64,000 nucleotides of DNA from Siculibacillus lacustris (GTDB lineage Bacteria > Pseudomonadota > Alphaproteobacteria > Rhizobiales > Ancalomicrobiaceae), in the NCBI RefSeq assembly GCF_004328075.1, contig NZ_SJFN01000018.1, positions 1 to 64,000 on the forward strand, read 5' to 3'. Position numbers and translations under genes: made by a program. The notes under the pieces are model-generated. The model saw only the letters and a program-made list of their open reading frames with translations. It ran no database searches and was not told the DNA's origin. Positions 8,215 through 16,671 of this stretch are shown one piece after another; the stretch's first letter is position 1, and every line of letters starts with the position of its first letter.

Positions 8215-9012
8215 TCACGGTACGCGTTCGCGACGCGACCCGAGCGCGGCGACGGGGCCGCCGACGCAGGCGGGTTCGGCTGTGACGGCGGCCCGGCGTT
8301 TCGGGGCGGCGCCGTCGAGGGCGCGGGGCGGTCTCGTCTGGGCGGCGAACCAGCGCGCCACCGCGCCGCGGGTGGCGGTCAGAACCGCCGAGCCGATCGC
8401 TTCGCCGATGGCGGTGTGGAGGCCGGCATAGGGGGCGGGATCCGCCCCGACCGGCGCGGCGACGACGATGCAGTCGGTGCCGGTGCCGGTGATCACGTCG
8501 CTGCCGCGGCGCATCGTGGCTTCGAGTACGGCAACGGTGCGGGCCTGGGTGGCGACGCTCGAGGCCTCGAGCAGCGCGACCTGGGACAGCGGCACCGAGA
8601 CGTGGACCAGGGTGTTGATGGTGCCGAAGGCATGGGTGTCGCGGCCACGCGGGTGATCGCGGCGCCGGCCGACGAATTCGCCGTTGGTCAGCCCGACGGT
8701 GGTGACCACGGTGGCGACGACGCCGTCGACCTCGTCCTGGGCGAGGCGATGGGAGCGCAGGTCGCAGGCGGTCATCAGGCCGACCGCCGCCCCGAGGCCG
8801 GCATGGGCGAGGGTCTGGTCGAGCAGGGCGACCGGATCGGTGCCGATCGGCAGATCGGCGTCGCGCACCTCGAGCCAGGCGACGGCTTCGGCGGTGACGA
8901 AGCCGGGTCGGGTGATCGACCAGCTCAGCATGCGCTGGGGGGTGGCGAAGCGCGTCACCAGGAGTGGCGGCCGGCATTCGATGGAGAAGGGGAGAGGGGC
9001 CTCGGCGATCAT
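8215..9012 (-). CDS. cbiZ: Adenosylcobinamide amidohydrolase CbiZ
   Basis: A 265-residue cytoplasmic enzyme that cleaves the aminopropanol arm of adenosylcobinamide to adenosylcobyric acid, letting the cell rebuild B12 from incomplete corrinoids. Family segments are clear: MLSWSITRPGFVTAEAVAW, GLMTACDLR, TVGLTNGEFVGRR, GTINTLVHVSVPLS and RRGSDVITGTGTDCIVVAAP. The start is ATG 9012, which overlaps the btuD stop by four bases. CbiZ is an archaeal-type salvage enzyme known from some alphaproteobacteria such as Rhodobacter. Its place in a btu transport operon behind a cobalamin riboswitch supports salvage of imported cobinamide or pseudo-B12. Confidence 0.93.
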   Translation of the reverse strand: MIAEAPLPFSIECRPPLLVTRFATPQRMLSWSITRPGFVTAEAVAWLEVRDADLPIGTDPVALLDQTLAHAGLGAAVGLMTACDLRSHRLAQDEVDGVVATVVTTVGLTNGEFVGRRRDHPRGRDTHAFGTINTLVHVSVPLSQVALLEASSVATQARTVAVLEATMRRGSDVITGTGTDCIVVAAPVGADPAPYAGLHTAIGEAIGSAVLTATRGAVARWFAAQTRPPRALDGAAPKRRAAVTAEPACVGGPVAALGSRRERVP

Positions 9013-9803
9013 GCGACGACCTCCGGTCTGGGTGCGATCAGATGCGTGGGCACGATCACCGGGCCGACGCCGTCGTGGCCGAGATGGGCGACGATGCCGT
9101 AGACCGCGGCGAGATTCTCGACGGTCAGCACGGTCTCCGGCGGGCCGTCGGCGACGAGGCGGCCGCGATCGACGAGCAGCAGGCGCCGGCACCAGCGCGC
9201 CGCCAGACCGAGGTCGTGCAGCGAGGCGACCACCGTGTGGCCGCGGCCGGCGAGGTCGGCGAAGGTGCGCATCGACGCCAGTTGGTGGGCCGGGTCGAGG
9301 CCGCCGGTCGGTTCGTCGGCGAGCAGGATCGGCGTCGCCTGGGCGAGCGCCCGGGCGAGCAGGACGCGGGCGGTCTCGCCACCGGACAGGCGTTGGGCCG
9401 GCCGGTCGCGCAGCGCTTCCAGTCCGGTCGCCGCCAGCGCTTCGGCGATCGCCCGGCGGTCGGCGTCGGTCGGCGGCGCGAAGGGGCCGCGGTGGGGCAG
9501 GCGGCCGAGGGCGACGACTTCGGCGACCGGCATCGGCCAGGCGATGTCGTGGGTCTGGGAGAGATAGGCGATGCGCAGGGCCCGCTCGCGCGGGGTGAGG
9601 TCGCCGATCGGCCGGCCGTCGATGCGGACACTGCCGTCGTGGGACAGCAATCCGGCGAGCACCCGCAGCAAGGTCGACTTGCCGGCGCCGTTGGGGCCGA
9701 TCAGCCCGACGAATTCGCCGGCGGCGAGGTCGAGATCGATACCGTCGAGGACCCGACGGTCGCCGAGGCGGGCCCCGAGCCCGCGAATCTCGATGCGGCT
9801 CAT
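9009..9803 (-). CDS. btuD: ABC transporter ATPase for cobalamin (BtuD-like)
   Basis: A 264-residue cytoplasmic ATPase of the FecE/BtuD/HmuV group. The Walker A motif is G36-PNGAGKST, followed by the signature LSGGETARVLLARAL, Walker B ILLADEP and the switch histidine in VASLHDLGLA. It overlaps the permease stop and the cbiZ start by four bases each, the pattern of a tightly coupled operon. The substrate is assigned from context (cobalamin riboswitch, btuB, cbiZ) rather than from sequence, since siderophore ATPases look alike. The shorter start at 9803 was chosen over an upstream extension with no family similarity. Confidence 0.9.
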   Translation of the reverse strand: MSRIEIRGLGARLGDRRVLDGIDLDLAAGEFVGLIGPNGAGKSTLLRVLAGLLSHDGSVRIDGRPIGDLTPRERALRIAYLSQTHDIAWPMPVAEVVALGRLPHRGPFAPPTDADRRAIAEALAATGLEALRDRPAQRLSGGETARVLLARALAQATPILLADEPTGGLDPAHQLASMRTFADLAGRGHTVVASLHDLGLAARWCRRLLLVDRGRLVADGPPETVLTVENLAAVYGIVAHLGHDGVGPVIVPTHLIAPRPEVVA

Positions 9804-10798
9804 GGGGCTCTCCCGCGTTCGTGGAAGACCAGCCACAGGAAGAACGGCGCGCCGATCATCGCGGTGACCACACCGAGTTTGAGATCGCGATCCGGGGCGA
9901 TCAGCCGGGCGGCGAGGTCGGCGGCGGCGAGCATCGCCGCGCCACCCAGCGCGCTCGCCGGCAGGAGCCGGCTCGGCCGCCCGCCGACCAGCGGCCGCAA
10001 CAGATGCGGCGACACCAGACCGACGAAGCCGATGACCCCGGCGACCGCGGTCGCCGCCCCGACCGCTGCGGCGGTGCCGAGCACGATGCACAGCCGCACC
10101 CGGTCGAGCCGGACGCCGAGACTGGCGGCGGTCTCGGCGCCCAGCGTCAGGGCGTCGAGCGAGCGGCCGGTGAGGCCGATCAGCACCCAGCCGAGCACCA
10201 TGAACGGCAGGGCCAGTGCGACATGGGCGAGCGAGCGATCGACCAGCGAGCCGAGCATCCAGAACACGATCTCCAGCGTCGCGAAGGGGTTGGCGGAGAG
10301 ATTGAGGGCGAGCGAGGTCAGCGCGGCGGTGATGCTCGACACCGCGACGCCGGCGAGGATCAGGGTGTCGCGATTGCCGTCGCGGCCGCCGAGAATCAGC
10401 ACGATCACCACCGCCGCCATGGCGCCGAGGAGGGCGGCGAGCGGCAGGGCCGGCGGGAAGGCGGAGGCGAGCCCCGAAGCGATCGCCACCACCGCACCGA
10501 GCGCGGCGCTCGAGCCGATGCCGAGCACGCCGGCGTCGGCGAGCGGATTGCGCAGCCAGCCCTGCAGCACCGCGCCCGACAGGCCGAGGGAGGCGCCGAT
10601 CGCCACGCCGAGAATGGCGCGCGGCAGGCGGATTTCGCGCATCACCAGGCTGATCGCGCCGTCGTCGACGAACAGGGCGGTGAGCCCGCGCCAGGGACGG
10701 ATGTCCGAGGGGCCGGTGAGCAGCGAAGCGGCGAACAGCGCCAGGGTCAGGGCGGAGAGGCCGAGGATCAGCACCGGAAAGGGCGGGGGACGGATCAT
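9800..10798 (-). CDS. btuC: FecCD-family permease for cobalamin (BtuC-like)
   Basis: A 332-residue inner-membrane permease with about ten hydrophobic segments. Family marks include REIRLPRAILGVAIGASLGLSGAVLQG, NPLADAGVLGIGSSAALGA and GVIGFVGLVSPHLLR, the last forming the ATPase-coupling loop. It works with BtuD and the periplasmic BtuF-like protein to import corrinoids. Four-base overlaps link it to the genes on both sides. Sequence alone cannot tell cobalamin from heme or siderophore permeases; the operon does. Confidence 0.9.
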   Translation of the reverse strand: MIRPPPFPVLILGLSALTLALFAASLLTGPSDIRPWRGLTALFVDDGAISLVMREIRLPRAILGVAIGASLGLSGAVLQGWLRNPLADAGVLGIGSSAALGAVVAIASGLASAFPPALPLAALLGAMAAVVIVLILGGRDGNRDTLILAGVAVSSITAALTSLALNLSANPFATLEIVFWMLGSLVDRSLAHVALALPFMVLGWVLIGLTGRSLDALTLGAETAASLGVRLDRVRLCIVLGTAAAVGAATAVAGVIGFVGLVSPHLLRPLVGGRPSRLLPASALGGAAMLAAADLAARLIAPDRDLKLGVVTAMIGAPFFLWLVFHERGRAP

Positions 10799-11709
10799 CG
10801 CACCATCCCTTCGGAGGTCGCGACGCGCCGGCGCTCGTCGACCATGCGGCGGACGGCGTCGATCACCCCGAGCGAGCCGCACAGCGACCAGCGGTCGGGC
10901 ATGACCGCGAGCCGGGCCTTGCCGGCCAGCGCCTCGAACACCGGATGGGCGTGATTGGGCTGGGCCGGCGTCGTCCATTCGGCCTCGGCGGTGCCGACCA
11001 GCACCGCGTCGGGGTGTTTCATCACCAGGAGTTCGAGCGGCAAGGTGCCGGAATTCTCGATGCCGAGTTCGGTGGCGAGATTGCGCCAGCCGGCCATCGC
11101 CAGCACGTCGTCGGCGAGCGTGCCGCGGCCTTCGGCGCGGTTGCCGACGTGGTAGATCACCGCGACCGGCAGTGCGCCGACGGCGAGCGGCCCGCGGGCG
11201 GCGGCGAGGCGGGCGTCGAAATCGGCGACCAGCGCCGCCGCGCGGCCGGGCCGGCCGAGCAGGTCGCCCATCCGCAGGATGTCGGTGCGGATGTCGGCGA
11301 AGGAGCGCGGCGGCGCGAATTCCTCGACCCGGTAGCCGAGGCGGCGGAGAATCGAGACGGTCGAGCGGGCGGTGTAGATGCCGGCCAGCACCAGATCGGG
11401 GGCGAGCGGCACCAGTTCCTCGGCGTGACCGTCGTTGATCGGGAAGGCCTGGGCGGCCTCGGCCATGTCCGACAGCTCGGCGTTGCGCGCCAGCCGCGAC
11501 AGCGAGGCGATCTGCTCGGGCCGGGCGATCATCATCGCCAGCTGATCGGTGCAGAGATTGGTCGAGACGACACGGCGCGGCGGCTCGGCGGCGGTGGGCG
11601 CGACGGCACCCGCCAGCGCGGCGAGGAACAATGCCGCGGCCCCGGCCAGGGTGGGCACGGCTGTCCACCGAGGACGGGACCCGGCATTGAACTGCGGGGA
11701 AGCGATCAT
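10795..11709 (-). CDS. btuF: Periplasmic cobalamin-binding protein (BtuF-like)
   Basis: A protein of about 304 residues of the class III solute-binding fold. The N-terminus has a typical export signal ending near ALAGAVAPTAAEPP. The mature part begins RRVVSTNLCTDQLAM and contains LAPDLVLAGIYTARSTVSILRRLGYRV, as in BtuF-type proteins. It should deliver corrinoid to the BtuCD permease. ATG 11709 is preferred because GAGGGG lies nine bases upstream; ATG 11718 sits too close to that site but is possible. The gene begins a few bases after the btuB stop. Confidence 0.88.
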   Translation of the reverse strand: MIASPQFNAGSRPRWTAVPTLAGAAALFLAALAGAVAPTAAEPPRRVVSTNLCTDQLAMMIARPEQIASLSRLARNAELSDMAEAAQAFPINDGHAEELVPLAPDLVLAGIYTARSTVSILRRLGYRVEEFAPPRSFADIRTDILRMGDLLGRPGRAAALVADFDARLAAARGPLAVGALPVAVIYHVGNRAEGRGTLADDVLAMAGWRNLATELGIENSGTLPLELLVMKHPDAVLVGTAEAEWTTPAQPNHAHPVFEALAGKARLAVMPDRWSLCGSLGVIDAVRRMVDERRRVATSEGMVR

Positions 11710-11723
11710 CGTCGCCATCCCCC

Positions 11724-13649
11724 TCAATATCGGACGTTCAGGGCGGCATAGACCGCGGCACCGGCGGTGCCGTAGCCCCAGATGGTCTCGTAGCGCCGAT
11801 CGAGCAGGTTCTTGCCGGTCAGCGACACGGTCACGTGGTCGTCGATCTGATAGGCGAGGCCGGCGTCGAGCAGGAAATAGCTCGGCAGGCGGCGAACCGC
11901 GCCGACCGAATAGTCGGTGTCGACCGAATCGGCGACCCAAGTGCCGCGCAGCGTCGCGGTGGTCCGCTCGAAGGGGGTCAACGCGGCGCCGAAGGTCGCC
12001 TTGTGCAGCGGCACGCGCATCAGGCGGGCGCCGGTTCCGGCGCGGGCGTCGGTGTAGGTATAGCCGGCGTCGAGGGTCAGCTGGTCGAGCGGCCGCACCC
12101 GGCCGGTGAGTTCGACGCCCTCGCGGGTCGAGGTGCCGGGCACCTGCGCATAGGCCCAGGTGCGGGTGTCGTAGTCGATCAGATTGTCGGTGGTGACGTG
12201 GAACCAGGTCGCCGACACCGAGGCGCGGCCGCCCCAGAAGCGATGATCGATGCCGACGTCGAAGCTGCCGCTCGATTCGGGCTTCAGCGCACGATTGCCG
12301 TAGAACGGCGCGTAGAGTTCGTAGATCGACGGCGGGCGGAAGCCGGTGCCCCAACTGGTGCGCAGCTTGGTGCCTTCGGCGAGGTCATAAGCCGCGGTCA
12401 GGCGATGGGTCGGGTGATCGCCGAACATCGAGTGATGGTCGTCGCGCAGCGCGCCGGTCAGGGTCAGACCGGCGATCGGCTGCCAGGACAGTTGCGAGAA
12501 CACCCCGGTGTTGTCGATGCCGCCGGACAGATCGTCGGAGGTGCGCGCCGTCTCGTGGGTGCGGTCGAGGCCGAAGGACAGGCCGACGGCGTCGGTCAGG
12601 CGCAGCACGCCGAGATATTCGGCCTTCGCGCGGTTGCCCTCGAAATGGCCGGGGTAGGAATCGTAGACGTCGCGGGTGATGCGATAGGCCTGGACCGCGA
12701 CGGTGTTCTTCAGCCGGCCGTCGAAGGCGTCGAAATCGGCGCCGACCCGGCCGCCGATCTCCTCGCCGATGGTGTGGAAGCGGCGCGCCGTGGTCTCGTC
12801 GGCGGGGTGGCCGAGGCCGGTCATCCAATCGTAGGCGAAGTCGTCGTAGTTGCTCTCGTGGCGCGAATAGCGCAGCGCCCCGAACACCTTGAAGCCTTCG
12901 GCGATCCGGCCCGAGCCGTTGGCCGAGAAGGTGGTGTTGTCGTAGCCGTCGGCCTCGCGGTTGCCCTTGTGGGAATCGGCCGAGGAGAAGCCGGCGGAGC
13001 GGAAGCGCTCGATCGCGGTGTTGACCTCGACGGTGTCGTTGGCGGCGGAGAAGCCGTAGCGGCCGGATGCGGTGCCATAGGATCCGGCCATCGCCGCGGC
13101 GGAATGGTGCACGCCCTTCTCTTCCGAGGTGCGGGTGGTGATGTCGATCACCCCGCCGACCGCGGTGCCGCCGTAGAGTGCCGACTGCGAGCCGCGCAGG
13201 ATCTCGATGCGCTCGACGTCGCCGAGCAGCAGATGCTCGAGCCCGGCGGTCATCTGCGGCTGGGTCGGATCGGCGACGTCGACGCCGTCGATGCGGACCA
13301 GGACGTAGCGCGCCGACAGGCCGCGGATCTGCATCGTGGTCTGGCTGCCGGCCGGGCCGGCCTGGGAGAAGCCGAGCCCGGGGACGCGATCGAGCAGATC
13401 CTTGACCGTCGATTCGCCGCTCTTCTCGATCTCGCGGCGGGTGATCACCGTCACCGACGAGCCGACCGCGGCGTCCTCGGTTGGAGTGCGGTTGGCCGAG
13501 ATCACCACCGTGCCGAGATCGAGCGATCCGGCGGGCGGCACCTCGTCGGCGCGGGTCGCGGTTAGGCCGGCGAGGGCGGCGAGGAGGCCGACCCCCGAGG
13601 CGAGCGCGCCACGGCGGACTTGACGATCGAACTGCGGGAACGTGCCCAT
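11724..13649 (-). CDS. btuB: TonB-dependent cobalamin receptor BtuB
   Basis: A 641-residue outer-membrane receptor that takes up corrinoids with TonB energy. After a signal peptide (about 35 residues, ending near TATRADE) comes the TonB box region LGTVVISANR. The plug domain follows (TVKDLLDRVPGLGFSQ, TTMQIRGLSARYVLVRIDGVDVADPT, VERIEILRGSQSALYG), then a beta-barrel ending in the terminal aromatic VRY. ATG 13649 has GGAG seven bases upstream and directly precedes the signal sequence. The cobalamin riboswitch at 13866-14052 lies in its leader. It heads the btu-cbiZ-tonB operon. Confidence 0.93.
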   Translation of the reverse strand: MGTFPQFDRQVRRGALASGVGLLAALAGLTATRADEVPPAGSLDLGTVVISANRTPTEDAAVGSSVTVITRREIEKSGESTVKDLLDRVPGLGFSQAGPAGSQTTMQIRGLSARYVLVRIDGVDVADPTQPQMTAGLEHLLLGDVERIEILRGSQSALYGGTAVGGVIDITTRTSEEKGVHHSAAAMAGSYGTASGRYGFSAANDTVEVNTAIERFRSAGFSSADSHKGNREADGYDNTTFSANGSGRIAEGFKVFGALRYSRHESNYDDFAYDWMTGLGHPADETTARRFHTIGEEIGGRVGADFDAFDGRLKNTVAVQAYRITRDVYDSYPGHFEGNRAKAEYLGVLRLTDAVGLSFGLDRTHETARTSDDLSGGIDNTGVFSQLSWQPIAGLTLTGALRDDHHSMFGDHPTHRLTAAYDLAEGTKLRTSWGTGFRPPSIYELYAPFYGNRALKPESSGSFDVGIDHRFWGGRASVSATWFHVTTDNLIDYDTRTWAYAQVPGTSTREGVELTGRVRPLDQLTLDAGYTYTDARAGTGARLMRVPLHKATFGAALTPFERTTATLRGTWVADSVDTDYSVGAVRRLPSYFLLDAGLAYQIDDHVTVSLTGKNLLDRRYETIWGYGTAGAAVYAALNVRY

Positions 13650-13695
13650 GACCAACTCCGAGGGCGGCGGCGACCCGAAGCCACGCGCCGAGGCC

Positions 13696-13711
13696 GGGTA
13701 CCGTAGTACCC
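13696..13711 (-). promoter_or_regulatory. Hairpin in the btuB leader
   Basis: GGGTAC and GTACCC flank the loop CGTA between the riboswitch and the btuB start, about 50 bases before the ATG. It could belong to the riboswitch expression platform, but the competing structure was not worked out. Confidence 0.35.
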
Positions 13712-13865
13712 GCCGACCGATCTCTGCATCGTCAGGGAGGAGAAGCGCACGGGGGCTCACCCGCCGGACCGAGAGGTCCTGCTCCGCGCCGAGACGACAC
13801 TGCTCTTGTCACCCACACGGAGGCCGCGGCCCGATACCCCACGTATCGAAGCCTGGAGTGACGGA

Positions 13866-14052
13866 AGCGGCAGGTCTCCTGGCTCACGGGTCCTTGTCGG
13901 GCTTCCACCTTCCCGACGACGTCGCCGTCGTCAGTGGCATCTCGGAAGCCGACTCGCCGTTTACAGTTGCGGGGGCAGCCCCGGTCTCGGAGCGATCTGC
14001 TCCTCACCGGTGTTCCCTCTGGTCCGCCTCGCAGCGGAACCGCTTCGTAGGG
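13866..14052 (-). promoter_or_regulatory. Cobalamin riboswitch upstream of btuB
   Basis: Read on the minus strand, this leader has the conserved blocks of the adenosylcobalamin element in order: AGGGAACACCGGTGAG, then GCCCCCGCAACTGTAA, then GCCACTGACG, then GGGAAGG, and finally GAGCCAGGAGACCTGCC (the B12 box). The spacing is normal. It should shut down the btuB-F-C-D-cbiZ-tonB operon when coenzyme B12 is plentiful. The GC-poor stretch at 14053-14130 just upstream is the likely promoter position. Confidence 0.95.
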
Positions 14053-14186
14053 ACAATCTATGAAGTAATCGGCGCCAAGGCAATTCGGAAAATTCCCTAC
14101 ATCAAAATAGTTCTAAGGTACAAGCAAGAAATAGGTCGAGACCGCAATACCTGCGGCCTCTTCGCTGCATGTATTGGTCCGGTCGG

Positions 14187-15128
14187 TCAGTGTGGCGTGT
14201 CGTGCAGAGCGATACCGATCGGTGTGACGAACATCGGGTGGCGCGGGACCTGCGTCGGACGGCCGGTGATCTCGGAAACCACGTCGCACATGCCGAGCAT
14301 ACCGCTGGTGCCGCCGACCAGATGGATGGCTTCGACGTCGAAGGGGGCGATGTGGCGGGCGACGATGGTCCCGACCTTCTGCATCACCGGATAGACCAGG
14401 GTGTGGACGAGTTCCCGGCGGGCGGGGTCCTTCTTGATCGATTCGGCGTCTTCGAAGGAGACGCCGAGCGCGCCGGCGACCACCAGAGAGAACTGGGTGC
14501 CGCCGGTCGGCTCGTCGGCGGTGTGGATGACCTTGCCGTCGGCGACGATCGCCACGCCGGTGGTGCCGCCGCCGACGTCGACCACCGCGCCGTTGGCGAT
14601 GCGCAGCAGGGCATTGGCGGCGGTCGGCTCGTCGACGAAGGCGCTGCATTCGAGGCCGGCGGCGATCAGCACGTTGCGGGTCGCCTTGACTTCGGCCGGC
14701 GAGACGCCCGGCGGATAGGAGGTGGCGGCGGAGGTCAGCGCGCGGCCGAGATCCTGCTCGACTTCGGCCTTCATTCGCGAGACCAGGGCGATGGCGCCGG
14801 CGAAGTCGACGACTAGGCCGTCGCGGACGATCTGGGCGAACTGGTAGCGACCGGCCACCGGATTGCCGGCGGCATCGACCACCACCAACACGGTATAGGC
14901 GGTGCCGAGATCGACACCGACCCGGAGCGGGCCGTCGACCGGGCAGGGGCCCGGACGATTGAGGGTCGCGGCGGCCAGATCGAGGATCCGATCGACCTCG
15001 GGATCGGTCGGTACGGCGCTCGGTGAGGGGCGTCGCGCCGCCGCCACGGCGACGGTGGCGGGCGCACCGCCGGCACTCCCGGGGAAGGGCAGGCGAAAGG
15101 CCGGGTTCGGGACGATCCGCATGGTCAT
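14187..15128 (-). CDS. eutJ: EutJ-like microcompartment-associated chaperone/ATPase
   Basis: A 313-residue protein of the actin/Hsp70 ATPase fold. It shows the phosphate-1 motif VGVDLGTAYTVLVVVD, phosphate-2 VVDVGGGTTGVAIV and the adenosine motif VGGTSGMLGM. EutJ-family proteins are found in microcompartment operons and are thought to act as chaperones for the enzymes; their exact role is unproven. It is about 35 residues longer than E. coli EutJ because of a Pro/Ala/Arg-rich N-terminal extension. Its ATG at 15128 overlaps the alcohol dehydrogenase stop by four bases, so both are made from one transcript divergent from the microcompartment operon. Confidence 0.88.
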   Translation of the reverse strand: MTMRIVPNPAFRLPFPGSAGGAPATVAVAAARRPSPSAVPTDPEVDRILDLAAATLNRPGPCPVDGPLRVGVDLGTAYTVLVVVDAAGNPVAGRYQFAQIVRDGLVVDFAGAIALVSRMKAEVEQDLGRALTSAATSYPPGVSPAEVKATRNVLIAAGLECSAFVDEPTAANALLRIANGAVVDVGGGTTGVAIVADGKVIHTADEPTGGTQFSLVVAGALGVSFEDAESIKKDPARRELVHTLVYPVMQKVGTIVARHIAPFDVEAIHLVGGTSGMLGMCDVVSEITGRPTQVPRHPMFVTPIGIALHDTPH

Positions 15129-16252
15129 CCCTCCCTCAGGACCGACATGATCCGCCCGACGACATATTGCACCACCTGCTCGTCGATCGCCTCGGTCGGA
15201 GGCGCGCTGTCGTCGGCGGAGAGCACGATCTTCATCGCCTGTTCGCGGGCGGCATTCTTGAACAGTTCGTAGGCGTGTTCGATCTCGCCGAGCGGGAAGC
15301 GATGGGAGATCAGGCCGCGCGGATCGAGCTTGCCGGCCTGGATCATCTTGAGCAGCACCGGCACGGTGTTGGCGTTGACCACGCCCATGCGCAGCGTGAT
15401 GTTGCGCAGCCACAAGATGTCGTTGTGCATCTCCACGCTCTTGCTGAAGATGCCGATGTTGGCCATGCGGCCGCCGGCGCCGATGATCCGCTGGGCGAGA
15501 TCGAAGGTGGCGGGGCTGCCGACCACCTCGATCACCACGTCGACGCCGCGGCCGCCGGTCATCGCCATGACCTTGGCGAGCGCGCCGCCGTCGGAATTGT
15601 CGATGACGGTGGTGGCGCCGAGGCGTTTGGCGGCCTCCAGGCGATTGGCGTCGAGGTCGATGGCGATGATCTCGGAAGGCCCGTAGAACTGCGCGGCGAT
15701 GATCGTCGCGAGACCCACCGGTCCGGCGCCGAGCACCGCGACGGTGTCGCCGAGCGACACTTCGGCCTTCTGGACGCCGACTTCGAGCCCGGTCGGGATG
15801 ATGTCGGCGAGCATCAGCGCGGCTTCTTCGTCCATGCCGGCGGGGATGCGGTGCAGACTGGTGTCGGCGCAGGGAATGCAGGCGAATTCCGCCTGGACGC
15901 CGTCGATGGTGTTGCCGATCAGCCAGCCGCCGCGATCGCAGCTGGAGAACAGCCCTTTGCGGCAGGCCGGGCAGCGGCCGCAGGAGGTGGTGCAGGGGAC
16001 GATCACGTGATCGCCGACTCGGAAGTCGGTGACCCCGGAGCCGACCTCGACGATGCGCGCGGTGGCTTCGTGGCCGATGATCCGGCCCGGCTGGACGGTG
16101 CGGATGCCGCCCTTGAGGATGGCCAGATCGGTGCCACACAGGGTGGTCTTGCTGATCTTCACGAGGACGTCGGTCGGTTCGCGCAACACCGGCATCGGCC
16201 GGTCCTCCCAGGCGATCCGTCCCGGTCCGTGATAAACGAGAGCCTTCACCAT
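15125..16252 (-). CDS. Zinc-dependent MDR alcohol dehydrogenase with C-terminal encapsulation-like peptide
   Basis: A 375-residue medium-chain dehydrogenase. The catalytic zinc site is C39-GTD with GHE(ATARIVEVGSGV). The structural zinc cysteines are in CTTSCGRCPACRKGLFSSC, and the NAD-binding loop is VLGAGPVGLA. The family normally ends near residue 345; here a Pro/Ser linker is followed by EAIDEQVVQYVVGRIMSVL at the extreme C-terminus. That is an amphipathic helix like those that target enzymes into microcompartments. It probably reduces propanal or 3-hydroxypropanal to recycle NADH inside the shell, filling the role of the absent PduQ. The function is inferred from the peptide, the divergent position and the eutJ linkage. 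Confidence 0.88.
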   Translation of the reverse strand: MVKALVYHGPGRIAWEDRPMPVLREPTDVLVKISKTTLCGTDLAILKGGIRTVQPGRIIGHEATARIVEVGSGVTDFRVGDHVIVPCTTSCGRCPACRKGLFSSCDRGGWLIGNTIDGVQAEFACIPCADTSLHRIPAGMDEEAALMLADIIPTGLEVGVQKAEVSLGDTVAVLGAGPVGLATIIAAQFYGPSEIIAIDLDANRLEAAKRLGATTVIDNSDGGALAKVMAMTGGRGVDVVIEVVGSPATFDLAQRIIGAGGRMANIGIFSKSVEMHNDILWLRNITLRMGVVNANTVPVLLKMIQAGKLDPRGLISHRFPLGEIEHAYELFKNAAREQAMKIVLSADDSAPPTEAIDEQVVQYVVGRIMSVLREG

Positions 16253-16671
16253 CCCACTCCCTGGTCATCTGCTCGCCGCCGTCCGCGGCGCTGCGTTCGC
16301 GTATCCGTGGCCTCGCGGGAGCGATCGAACGCTCCTCCCGGCTGCCGATTTCGACCGCCGAACCGACGACGGATACTTGGCGGAAACTGACGTCTGCGTC
16401 GGTCGCCGCGAACCGCGAAATCGGCTGGATTCTCCGGATTCGCGCGTCATGGGCCGCCGAAGTCCGCCGAAAGTCGCGGAAATCAAGCTAGAGGCCGGAG
16501 GAAACCGCCACAATCAACGAATCCTCGGTTTCTTTACACTTTCCTGCGCTGCCGTCGGGGCGGCGGCGGCGAGACAGCCAAAAAGCACAACAACAACATC
16601 AGAAATCACATTGTTTCGTTTTCGGCCGAACCCTACAAATCCACCGTGCCAAAAACGAAAAGAAGTCGGAC
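16253..16671. promoter_or_regulatory. Divergent control region of the microcompartment locus
   Basis: About 420 bases between the minus-strand adh-eutJ pair and the plus-strand pdu operon. The half next to the pdu genes (16500-16670) is AT-rich for this genome. It holds two inverted repeats: GAAACCG 16501-16507 with CGGTTTC 16526-16532, and TTTCGTTTT 16614-16622 with AAAACGAAA 16652-16660. CGCGAA/TTCGCG arms also lie at 16414-16444. Promoters for both directions must lie here. No cobalamin-riboswitch sequence is present. The AraC-type regulator at 32729 is the likely binder. Confidence 0.55.
16614..16660 (+). repeat. 9-bp inverted repeat before the pdu operon start
   Basis: TTTCGTTTT at 16614-16622 is an exact reverse complement of AAAACGAAA at 16652-16660. 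The second arm ends just before the weak ribosome site and 12 bases before the ATG at 16672. It could be an operator pair, or a leader stem that limits translation of the first shell gene. Confidence 0.45.

Noticed and set aside
16253-16671. Search for a cobalamin riboswitch in front of the pdu operon
   Set aside because: None of the conserved blocks found at 13866-14052 recur here.
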